Source: Oscheius tipulae
Lineage: Eukaryota; Nematoda; Chromadorea; Rhabditida; Rhabditidae
DNA: 64,000 nt
NCBI GenBank assembly: GCA_037178975.1
Contig: JASJZH010000004.1
Location: forward strand, 3,286,001-3,350,000
Reading direction: 5' to 3'
Shown here: piece by piece, positions 55,438-64,000 of the stretch
Layout of the letters: every line of letters begins with the position of its first letter
Position numbering within the stretch: position 1 is the stretch's first letter
Notes under the pieces: model-generated
Seen by the model: only the letters and a program-made list of their open reading frames with translations
What the model was told of the DNA's origin: nothing
The model's database searches: none
Position numbers and translations under genes: made by a program

Positions 55438-58400
55438 TTACAGTGGATCTGTGATGGATCTACGACACCTTCTATTCGAGGTGATAGCTGTCAAAAGGGA
55501 GATCAGGGCGGCACAAGCAAAGACAATAAGCAGGAGTATAATACTGATGTAAATTGAGGGCTGAACACAAATGGCGGGAAGAGATCCGCGTTCCTGAGAT
55601 GTTCGATTGCCGTGTACACTCAGTCGAGTGTCTATTCGGACAGCTTCCTGATTGACCAGGGATCGAGCAGTTCGTGGTGGACAGGAGTTCTGAAGATGGA
55701 TATTTTCTAGAGAGAAGAGTTAACTTACTCGACTGCATTGTCCCGGCGCACAAACTGCCACCATACAGGCGATGTCTACCTGTTCTCCATCGTCCACTCG
55801 GAAGGCAGACAGGGTAGCTTCCCATCCTATTGGACTCAACACCATTGAGGACATCAGTGAGGGCAGAAGAGCACAGCCGTCAGCTATCAAATGAATGGAG
55901 CCAGTGGTGGAGCCTACTCTGTGAGCAGTGCAGTCTACTACTCGCAAGTTATGGGCTGGAAATATTTTAAAAGTCACAGAGCAAAGACTCACCTGGAACT
56001 CCGCTCTCGACCTTTATGAGAGCAACCAAGGGCTCCCCAATGTAGACATTGGAGACGGGCTTTCCTTTTCTTGTAATCTGAAGACTGATACTGTGCCGAA
56101 CAGACTCCGGTCCCACGGCTATAGGAGATGGTCCGCTAGCCCTGTGTTCATGAATTGAACTTTTTTCGAACCTACCCCACAACTATTCCGCGATGAAGAG
56201 TTTCCGACTGGCTGTAGTTACAGGAGATGTGGTAGATTAGATCCTTTCCAGTCGTCACATCTAATGGCCAGACCCGGTCGTTGCTCATGACTAGAACTAC
56301 AGACAGCTGACCTTCGAACTCCAGAGCATTGCACCAAGTATTGTGACTAGGCCGAGTTACGAATATAGCAAACTTCTGTTTCTTGGTGACCAGAATACGA
56401 CATTGTTCAAATCTCTCCGTGGCATAGACTGCTCCTGTGTAATTGTAACCCGAAGTGAAGGTAATGTTGACTCCGTTGTCGAAACATTCTGCCTCGACTG
56501 TTACCGAAGACGGATCGACGAAACCCATTTCGGACTCAATTGGAGCGACTTTTGGAACTGCTCCTGGCTCCATGAGACCGAGCTCGGATTCCAGACTGTT
56601 CTCTTCAGATCGGACCAAGGCTGAAGATTGTAGGAGGGTTGGAATAGGAGTCTTTGTTTCGAGTTGAGAGGTGTCGGTAAGATCTTCCAATTCCTGACTG
56701 CTCATATGGAAGATGTTCTGTTCGGAAGAGGCATCCAGTTGAGCAGCCACGGATACGAGGGTCGGATAGCGAGTTGTTGACTCATCAAGGAAGTTGTTTT
56801 CAAGCGAGACATCGTCGTGAGCATACACCTTTGATCCAGGTTCCGATTCGAACTGTTCAGCCTCTCCAGTTATGATTGCAGTCGACAGAAAGCATTGTCG
56901 AGTGGATGGATTGTAGGAAAATGACTTGCAACTGAATGATGTTTTTTTGCAGCTATCGAAGCATTCTTCTACTGTGCCAATTCCACTGAGAGAAGAATAA
57001 CGAAGTTCGTGTATGAGACTCTTATCTCCCGTCACCAAATGGAATTCGGAGGAAGCTGGCTGAGAAGAGACAGCTTTGGCTGCAGGTGGACAGGCTGACT
57101 CGTAAAAGTCAAAGTTTTCATCTGGCCCAATAGTTCCTTGCTGTCGTTGTCTGTCCAACAAATGGCATACTCTTCGGCTGACATCGTAGTTCACAGCATG
57201 GCATCCCCGCTGGCTAGAACAATGTCCTAAGCATTCTTCCGGTCCACTGTTAGGATGTTGAGTGATTTCTCGAGCACCGGCCATTTTCGTTGTCAGAATC
57301 TTCTCATATGCGTAGGGTCTGTTGCACGAGACATCTGCCGACTCGGGAGAACAGAAGGGCTCGTAAAGATCTAGCTTTTTCGAAGGAACAGCCTCTTCCG
57401 AGGATTCGTCAGAAACAAAGCATTCGGATGAAAGGGGATCGAACTACAAGCTCTATTTGGGGTGAGGAATGTCCAAACCTGGAAAGATCTGCAGTGGAAC
57501 AGAGTCGTGTCGGAACACTCTTGGATACAGCCACGAATGCTTCTTATTCCAACAGATACTCCGAATGAGGGAACATCTGATCTTCTGGCCATAAGGAAGT
57601 CGACTCTCGCTCCCGGACATCTTTGTGAAGCTGCAAGCAAACTCTATTTTTGATAGGAACGAACAGACTTACGTGGGATGCAGTTGTTCTCCATGTAGAC
57701 GACGTCCTCCGACCGAATAGCCTCATACTCTCGTCTCGTTTTCTTGTACACTCGACAAACTCTAAATGCGTTCGTCTCATCGCTCAATCCTTGTCAAACC
57801 GTAGCCTCTCGTCCCACTCGAATGCCGGACAGTCCTCCGCGAAACAAGCCTGGATACATTCCTTTTGAGAAAAGGCTATCCGCGACTGACTCTCCGCCCT
57901 CAATCGGACTCCTTTCTTCGTATCCACTACAAAAGTTGCTTCTTCACATCGTGGTGGAACTCTGAATCGGATTGAATTGAACTGAACAATGATGACAAAC
58001 TGTAAACAGGTCTTCTCGAAATAAAAGTAGTAGTCTCTGGGTTCGGCAGCGCCGAAGGGAATGTCCGAGAAGAATTCGCAGGTGGGAGAGCGACCAACTC
58101 GAAAGTTGAAGCCTTTACAGGGCAAGGTAGCTTCGCTGGATGGATGTGCATTTCGTCGACACAGATTGGCACAGGTCACCATGTCCAGCTGAAAAAGGTA
58201 CTGTTGAAAAGTAATATGTCACCAATATGGGGTGCATCAAAAAAAGTCGGGCTGAGGATGATATAGTTGAGCTACCACAACAAGATCTCCGGCGACTTCA
58301 CGTCCGAAACTGGCGTGTCATCTTATCATTTGACAACTCTTGACGTGTCAGGGTTAGTTCGTAGGACAGACAACCACAGATATGAGTATTCTACCTTAGC

Positions 58401-58523
58401 TTGAACTATCGGAGGGAGTCGGATGGCTCCGGCAGACCGAATGAAAGCAGGTCTGTTAGGACTGGGACAGTCATGATCCTGTGAAGAGACAAGAGAGAAT
58501 AGGAGAGAATGAAGAAGCAGCAT
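55438..58523 (-). CDS. NOAH/NompA-like PAN + ZP transmembrane matrix protein
   Basis: Type I membrane protein of cuticle and sensory-organ matrix; Drosophila NompA and C. elegans NOAH-1/2 are the known relatives. The ATG at 58523 opens MLLLHSLLFSLVSSQDHDCP. PAN/apple repeats follow: around 58.45-58.0 kb (MVTCANLCRRNAHPSSEATL), 57.95-57.7 kb (CEEATFVVDTKKGVRLRAES, IQACFAEDCPAFEW), 57.64-57.35 kb (RCPGARVDFLMARRSDVPSF, CIQECSDTTLFHCRSFQF), 57.28-57.1 kb (EECLGHCSSQRGCHAVNYDV) and 57.0-56.85 kb (VEECFDSCKKTSFSCKSFSY). An acidic Ser/Thr linker precedes ZP-N (AECFDNGVNITFTSGYNYTG ... IYHISCNYS) and ZP-C (RVVDCTAHRVGSTTGSIHLI ... CMVAVCAPGQCSR). The protein ends with a membrane span ISIILLLIVFACAALISLLT and a short basic tail. 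Exon edges in the N-terminal third are approximate. It lies in tandem with the second PAN-ZP gene. Confidence 0.9.
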
Positions 58524-58630
58524 GATGATCAATGCTGCTCGTCGGATGACACTCGAGGATCCAGTCGCTCCGGATCGGCCCGAGGACTATTGAAAAGTGC
58601 GCGACTTGAGGACAATCGAAGATAATAATA

Positions 58631-58636
58631 TTTATT
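58631..58636 (-). terminator. Polyadenylation signal of the SLC27 gene
   Basis: TTTATT on the plus strand (AATAAA in gene sense) about 110 bases past the stop codon. Confidence 0.5.
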
Positions 58637-58746
58637 GAGCACCTTTGTCTGGCAATTTGGTATAAATAGGAGAAATGAAAGACTAGCGAGGAGATGCACG
58701 ACGACGAGGAAACAATACGGGGAAGTAAAGCCGGCTGGGATTTGGA

Positions 58747-60998
58747 TCACAAGGAAAAGGCTCCGTTTCGGAGAAGACGCACTGTCTCAGATGTCACTGG
58801 TTGGAATTCTTTCAAACGAGAATTGAGCACATAGACAGGCTGGTCCTGTGAGGGAACGAAACCTGCCCGTTGCAGATTCGTCTTCACTAACTTGAATGTC
58901 CCTAAATGATCATTGTTGTTGTTATGCGAGAGAATAGTACCTGTTCTATCCAAATCCGAACAGATTCTCAGGAATTGAGGTACAGCATACGAGGCGAGAG
59001 AAGTGGCAAGACATCTGGCGGCATTCAGAATGAACTCCTCGGTGGAAGCTCCTCCCTTCAAGACGACAGAAGCCATTCCAGCACGACCCTCGTGTCCAGG
59101 GATAGAAACACCATAGACTGTAGCGTCGGCTACTCCGGACATGTGTTGCAAAATGGCTTCAACCTCGGTAGTCGAGACATTCTCTCCTTTCCAACGAAAC
59201 GTGTCTCCAGTTCTGTCCTTGAAATAGACGTAGCCGAGTCTGTCCCAATGTAGAAGATCTCCCGAGACGAAGCAGCTGTCTCCATGAGAAAAGACATCTC
59301 GGATGATCTTCTTGTCCGTTTCTGACTTGTTCAAGTAGCCTTCGAACTGGAGAAGAGGATTATCCTTTCGAATGGTCGAGACCATAGCTCCTGTCTCGCC
59401 CGGATTACAGGCAACACAGAGTCCATTCGGTCTTCTCACTACCTCTCCCGTAACATCGTCCACTTTGATCAATCGAACAGGATGCATCTTCTTGGTCAGA
59501 GGAGAGATTGGCAAGAAACCACAGGCTCCGACATGACCATCGATGTTAACCAGATTGGAGGTGCCTTCAGTCGATCCATAGACTTCCCCAATTCTGACTC
59601 GGAATCTGTCGACGAATCCCTGCCAAACTTCTGCCCTCAGACCATTTCCATACAGTATCCGAACACGATGCTGGGCTTCCTCGGGAACAACGGGCTGAGC
59701 CAGCAGATATCGACAGATTTCACCAATATATTGGGACGCCTAAAGAGTGATTCATTCGTGTCTAAACAATAACTCACGGTACAGTTGTACTTGACACAGT
59801 CCTTCCAAAAATTGCTGGCCGAGAACTTTTTCCGAATGACACAACTCGATCCTCTGACAATCGTTTGTCCAATTCCTGAAACTATCTGTCCTCTCTTAAG
59901 TGAATATCTTTACCAAGTATGCCGGCAGCTGTGTGATAGATTGGCATCGACACGTAGATTCTGTCGGTCGGGTAGACGCGGAAAGACTTGGCTGCTCCGA
60001 CCACCATCGAATAATATCGGAAGTGCTTCATCACCGCCGCCTTCGGCATTCCAGTTGTTCCAGAGGTGTAGATGAAACACAACACACCTAAAAAATTCTC
60101 GACCACTAATCGAAGTCGATGATTGCATACTCTTAAAATCGACGAGATCCAGTTTTTTCGGCTCTACTTTTCGAGCGACTCGGAGTTTTGGGAGAATATT
60201 CGGGAAATGCGGACTCGTGCCGAATGTTTCGATCGAAACGCCTTTCGTTTTGAGAAGGTCAGTGGAAATTGTCTCTTGTAGCACTAAAACTCCGTCAGTT
60301 CAATTGTTATTCAACAATACCTGGTGCCAGAGTAGTCGAAGTCAAAATGGCCTTGGCTCTGCTAGTGGACACACAATGAGCCAGTTGTTCTCTCTTCAAG
60401 TTGCTGTTAATCCAGGCTGACACGACTCCTATTTTGGCCAGTCCAAGCCACGAAATAACAAAATCGACGCTGTTCTCCATGAACAAGGCGACGACATCTC
60501 CCGATCTCAAGCCTTGATCCTAAATTCTTTTAGTTGATTGCTCAGGCCGTGACTACTACCTGGAAATAGTTGGCAACTCGGTTGGCTTCTCGATTCAGTT
60601 GTTCAAAAGTCAGCTGTCGACCAGTCTCGATGTCAATCACGGCCACTTGTCGACTGTTTTCCTTGACAATTTCCTGGAATATCTCGTGAAGACCCTTGTT
60701 CTGACGAAGACGTTTCCAGAGGTCCCATTTGATGTCCAGAATAAGGGCTAGTCCACTGAACTCATTTTTACAGAAAGAAGTGGAAGAAGAGTCACCTGAG
60801 ATCCCTATTGAGTGTCAAATACGACCTGTATATAAAATCCCCGTATACGAAAGTAATATAGACAAGTAGAACAATGGATAGGACTGCTCCAATGGGAATA
60901 TTTTGAGCGAATATGGCAGATGTGACCAGTATGACAGTGACCAACTCCTCCAATCTCATCGAGGGCAGGATTCTGAACTTTTCTTCTTGTTCCCACAT
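58747..60998 (-). CDS. Long/very-long-chain fatty acid transport protein / acyl-CoA synthetase (SLC27)
   Basis: Membrane enzyme that activates long and very long fatty acids to CoA esters and so drives their uptake; ER or plasma membrane. The start at 60998 gives [20 protein letters not shown] followed by hydrophobic anchor segments ([20 protein letters not shown]). The AMP-binding core is present: [37 protein letters not shown], the P-loop [52 protein letters not shown], and the FATP hallmark [20 protein letters not shown]. The C-terminal lobe ends [15 protein letters not shown], like FATP1/4. Stop at 58747. About 640 residues, complete. Closest C. elegans relatives are ACS-20/ACS-22, which are needed for the cuticle barrier, an interesting neighbour for two matrix-protein genes, though co-location may be chance. 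Confidence 0.95.
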
Positions 60999-62213
60999 AC
61001 TCAAAAAGTCCTTACTTGGCGGACTTCTCTAGAATTTCGGGCGCCGTTAGAAGGCGCGCCGCCTCGGCCTGCGCCATTCAGGAAGGAGGGCTCAGGAAGA
61101 AACGATGGCGGTACCCACGCTCTGAAAAAGTAGGAGAAGGTCAAGTGCCTCGTTTCGTAGTCAAATGGAGCGAGAGCGAAGATCTTTTCTGGAAGAGAGA
61201 AGGCGATCCAAGACTGACAGAACTCGTCTTTGCAATCCGCACCACAGAACGGGTCTTTCGAGTGGGATTAGGTAGCGAGAAGAAGGCTGCCAGACGTTTG
61301 TTTACCATAGATATCTCTTTACGATCGTCTGGTCTCATCATACTATGATAGTTTTGAGAAAGAGCTCCTACAGTATACAGTATACAAGAAAAGGATGAAT
61401 CCAAAAAGTCGTATATAAAGAGTAATACAGGAGAAAGGAAGGTGACAAAAATTAGAGGAGAAAGTGATATGAGACTTTGAAAGTGTGATATGTATCCTTG
61501 AACGGCGACTGTCGGTCCGGAAAGAGTCAGGCGTTTACAATGGAACCTGTTTGTGTCCGAAGGGGCTTCTTCCTTCGCTCACTGGCTACTGCCGCTACAG
61601 GGGATATAGCCCGTCCGACGGCTAATTGCTGCATACAGAACTTTCGGAGGTCAATCTGTAGGACACCACATGACTTATCCTCTAAGAATGCACTGGCATA
61701 CTTTCCAGTTTCTCTCAATCTGTCCCATATGTTTGTAGTTGAAAGTCTGGTCAAAACGAAAGACAACTGTTCCAGTTAGACGACAGATTCGCGAAAGAAC
61801 GTGCCAAGTTGCGGACTTTCGTTTTCGCGCGGCCTTTTACGGTTTGCCAGTTCCAGCTGATGACAGCCGTTGTTTACTCCCTCTCAGGAGACGAAAGGAA
61901 AGGGGACAAAGAGAGGCTCATTCGTCGATTCGAAGTGTGTCAGAGATGTAGAGAAAAAGGTTTCCCACTGATAAACAGCCTGGATGCAGGCGAACGAGGA
62001 AAACAGTGGTCAGATTGGGGTCAAGAAGAGGACTTGTGAGGCCGGCGCCAAAGGGTCGGACAGCGCTTTGACACCTTTCTGTCCTTTTGTTCAGGCAGAG
62101 AGATAGAGGCTCCGGGTAAACTGAAGCTATTGAAAGAGCCTTTGTTCATCTCGAGAAGCGGTGATTAAAACAACTTTTAGAGTATTTTAATATTCCTAAG
62201 GACCCAAACACGA
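60999..62213. other. Intergenic, no supported gene
   Basis: 1.2 kb between divergent genes. Several frames of 60-110 codons occur on both strands, for instance minus 61766-61527, but none begins with a clear ATG or shows a domain, signal peptide or splice pattern. Confidence 0.45.
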
Positions 62214-63032
62214 ATGGAACTAAAGAATAGTGTTGTTTTGAAATGCCAAAAGAAGACTGAGAAAGGAGCGACGTCCAAGCGAACCTGGATGACCCAGATC
62301 GCCGACGACTGTCCAAAAACTCGACGAAACCGGTTGATCCCCGACGCTAGAACCTGCTGGCCATGGGTGAAAATATCCCCACCCGTATCACTAACACCTA
62401 GCTTTTTCGCTATCACGGACTCTCACTTTTTGGCGGAAAGCGCTATTGAAAAAATGTTACAAAAAAGTTATTTATTGAAAGAGCATGGAGCCTTTTCAAA
62501 AAGTTCCAAACAATTCGAATGTCAACACATCCTGCCAACAGCTACGGTAGATTCTTTTCTCATCGAAAAGCCACCTTTTCCAGGGAAGTCCCTCCCAAGA
62601 AAATGTGCCATAATCCGGAGAACTTACCAAGGAGATGACGTGGAAAAGACGGAACTGCGCTTCGTGTCCTACAGAAGACCGGGCGGCGAGCTGAACAAGA
62701 CGGAGTTTTTCGGAGAGGTCGAGCAGTTTCTGAGGGAGCAAATGGAGGACATGGGCAAGAAGGAAAACGAGAGTCAGCTGACGGTATCGACTCATCGTCA
62801 GAAGGAGCGCTGTGCTGTGAAAAAGGCCATTCGCAGTCTGGAGAGACTCATCCAATACTACACTCAAATGTCTCAAAGCTCGACGGATCCCCAGTACGGT
62901 ATCCTCAAAATGACTATGGAATCTGTCCTAACTGATGTCCGAAAATGTGGGGAAGAAGTCGATTCCACACTTATGGAGAGGATTCGAATGCTGAACAAGA
63001 TCCGGATGACCATCAGCGAGTCGACGGATTGA
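62214..63032 (+). CDS. Unrecognised 272-residue single-exon protein
   Basis: Not recognised. One uninterrupted frame from ATG 62214 to TGA 63030-63032, with AATAAA 20 bases later. The protein starts MELKNSVVLKCQKKTEKGAT; the first 75 residues look irregular and may not be part of the gene (an internal ATG at 62454 would give a start MLQKSYLLKEHGAFSKSSKQ). The middle has a compact segment FPGKSLPRKCAIIRRTYQGD followed by VEKTELRFVSYRRPGGELNK and TEFFGEVEQFLREQMEDMGK. The last third is helical with coiled-coil-like spacing (KKAIRSLERLIQYYTQMSQS; MERIRMLNKIRM). No signal peptide, membrane segment or catalytic motif is seen. Lack of introns is unusual in this window and could mean a retrocopy or a fast-evolving germline gene; neither is shown. 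It is tail-to-tail with SPO11, 83 bases apart. Confidence 0.65.
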   Translation: MELKNSVVLKCQKKTEKGATSKRTWMTQIADDCPKTRRNRLIPDARTCWPWVKISPPVSLTPSFFAITDSHFLAESAIEKMLQKSYLLKEHGAFSKSSKQFECQHILPTATVDSFLIEKPPFPGKSLPRKCAIIRRTYQGDDVEKTELRFVSYRRPGGELNKTEFFGEVEQFLREQMEDMGKKENESQLTVSTHRQKERCAVKKAIRSLERLIQYYTQMSQSSTDPQYGILKMTMESVLTDVRKCGEEVDSTLMERIRMLNKIRMTISESTD

Positions 63033-63052
63033 GCAAAAAAGCAGTATTTTAT

Positions 63053-63058
63053 AATAAA
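63053..63058 (+). terminator. Polyadenylation signal of single-exon gene
   Basis: AATAAA 20 bases past the stop codon at 63032. Confidence 0.55.
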
Positions 63059-63115
63059 CTCTTTCTTGGAAACAATCAAAAAGGATATTTACAGACATCA
63101 AGGTACAGGAATTGT

Positions 63116-64000
63116 CTACAGGTGTTCTAATTTTGGTTTGAGGTAAAAAAGTAGAAAATAGCCGGCAGCCATGCTGCTGATTGCTTCGATTTCATACTTG
63201 TGTTTCTGTTTTCGGAGGTATTCCAGCTCGTGGACGAGGTTCTCTTCTCCCAGTCCTTTGGCTCTTCTCAAAACGCGCGTTATCTTCGTGTAGTCGCGGT
63301 TCAGAAGCGGAATATACTGGCTGTCGTCCACTCCCAGAGCTACCACTTCTGACGGTTTCACTCTAAAATAAGCACTTTTCGACAAACAGGACAGGCAAAC
63401 CCTAGCCACTGGATGTCTCTCACAAAAGCGCTCCTTCCTTCCACCTTTTCCGATGTCGCTCCGTATTTGTACGTCAGAAAAATCTCCATTCCTAAAAAAA
63501 ATTCGTATTGTCAAAGAACGAGCGGTACCATGAGGATCTGCATCAAATATTCCGTAAATTGGTATGCTCAATTTTGCTATTAGCCACCGGAGGAACTTGC
63601 GAGTGCAGATGTCCGGATACCCTTTGCCCTATAATGTGACGTGTAAACAGATTGAAAAAGAATTAACTGTGACGAGAATGCTATTCGGGAAAGACTTGAA
63701 ATATTGGTCATCGATAAGTTTTTGAAAAGTGGCGTCTTTCTCAATGACTAGGATGAATCTGGCTGTGGAAATGGGTCGTGAGGTTGTCAAACTTTCTAAA
63801 AATAAAGTTTCTTTGACAAAAGGAAAAAAAGACCTGCTATGAGAAGAGTCTGCATTTTGCAGTCGATCATTGTTTCATCTGTGGGCAGAAGTATCAGATC
63901 CCCCATGAGAAGGCCTTTTGAACTCGACACCTACACAAAATCAGCACACCATCATAATTACAACAAACCACATTGAGCTGGTCTCGTTCGCAATGGAGAA
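63116..64000 (-). CDS. SPO11: Meiotic recombination protein SPO11 (C-terminal part), runs off window
   Basis: Topoisomerase VI A-like protein that makes the programmed DNA double-strand breaks of meiosis. Visible exons, from the window end downward: SSKGLLMGDLILLPTDETMI, STARFILVIEKDATFQKLID with the Toprim glutamate (family: FILIVEKDATFQRL), GKGYPDICTRKFLRWLIAKL, IPIYGIFDADPHG with the Toprim metal-binding Asp pair, then VKPSEVVALGVDDSQYIPLL, NRDYTKITRVLRRAKGLGEE and EIEAISSMAAGYFLLFYLKP, ending KLEHL at 63116. These follow human SPO11 in order through to the C-terminus. The catalytic tyrosine lies in the N-terminal half outside the window. Introns are 40-60 bases. The neighbour on the other strand overlaps only in 3' flanks. 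Confidence 0.93.

Noticed and set aside
61141-61766. Minus-strand frames of 79-87 codons between the FATP gene and the single-exon gene
   Set aside because: No ATG-led start with context, no domain, no splice partner.

Overview
The window reads as nuclear DNA of a compact animal genome, most likely a nematode (certainly an ecdysozoan-type gene set). Supporting signs are introns mostly of 40-60 bases with TTTCAG-like acceptors, genes packed on both strands a few hundred bases apart, an acetylcholine-gated-chloride-channel-like Cys-loop receptor, NOAH/NompA-like PAN-ZP proteins of the apical extracellular matrix, and 3' splice acceptors lying 0-20 bases before many start codons, as expected for spliced-leader trans-splicing. 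The lineage cannot be fixed further by eye. No tRNA, rRNA, CRISPR, LTR retroelement or bacterial-type operon was seen.

Layout. 1-7.8 kb (minus): 5' part of a Cys-loop ligand-gated channel, DPH3, and a complete contactin (C-type lectin + Ig + FN3 + GPI tail). 7.8-10.2 kb: mostly gene-poor, with one doubtful Lys/Glu-rich ORF. 10.2-12.8 kb (minus): a divergent RRM/RG-rich nucleolin-like protein. 13.2-15.1 kb (plus): ribosomal protein L29 closely followed by THOC7, whose last large intron carries a dispersed repeat. 16.0-17.9 kb (plus): an Egalitarian-like protein. 18.7-20.8 kb (minus): ER alpha-1,2-mannosidase I, divergent from USO1/p115 at 21.4-24.5 kb. 25.4-27.6 kb: a globin with an N-myristoylation-type start. 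27.8-29.2 kb: an unrecognised Lys/Ser-rich protein. 29.4-35.1 kb (minus): clathrin heavy chain. 35.2-38.2 kb: the only repeat-rich stretch, with two foldback elements and a second copy of the THOC7-intron repeat. 38.4-40.6 kb (minus): HSC70 with a heat-shock promoter. 41.7-42.4 kb (minus): LHFPL tetraspan protein. 43.1-45.9 kb (plus): adenosine kinase then NF-YB, a possible operon. 46.1-51.8 kb (minus): KAT6-type MYST acetyltransferase. 52.4-58.5 kb (minus): two tandem PAN + ZP matrix proteins. 58.7-61.0 kb (minus): SLC27/FATP acyl-CoA synthetase. 62.2-63.0 kb (plus): unknown single-exon gene. 63.1 kb to the end (minus): 3' part of SPO11.

The genes mostly belong to unrelated housekeeping and developmental functions. 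Themes that recur are secretory traffic and glycoprotein quality control (MAN1B1, USO1, clathrin, HSC70), the cuticle/apical matrix (two PAN-ZP proteins; FATP homologues are also needed for barrier lipids), and RNA handling (L29, THOC7, RRM/RG protein, Egalitarian-like protein). I found no convincing new multi-gene system. The most interesting points are the Egalitarian-like protein without a nuclease but with a candidate dynein-light-chain motif, a Thr-rich mucin-like insert inside a ZP module, an altered Hsc70-binding motif in clathrin, a KAT6 with no room for PHD fingers, and the pattern of start-proximal splice acceptors.
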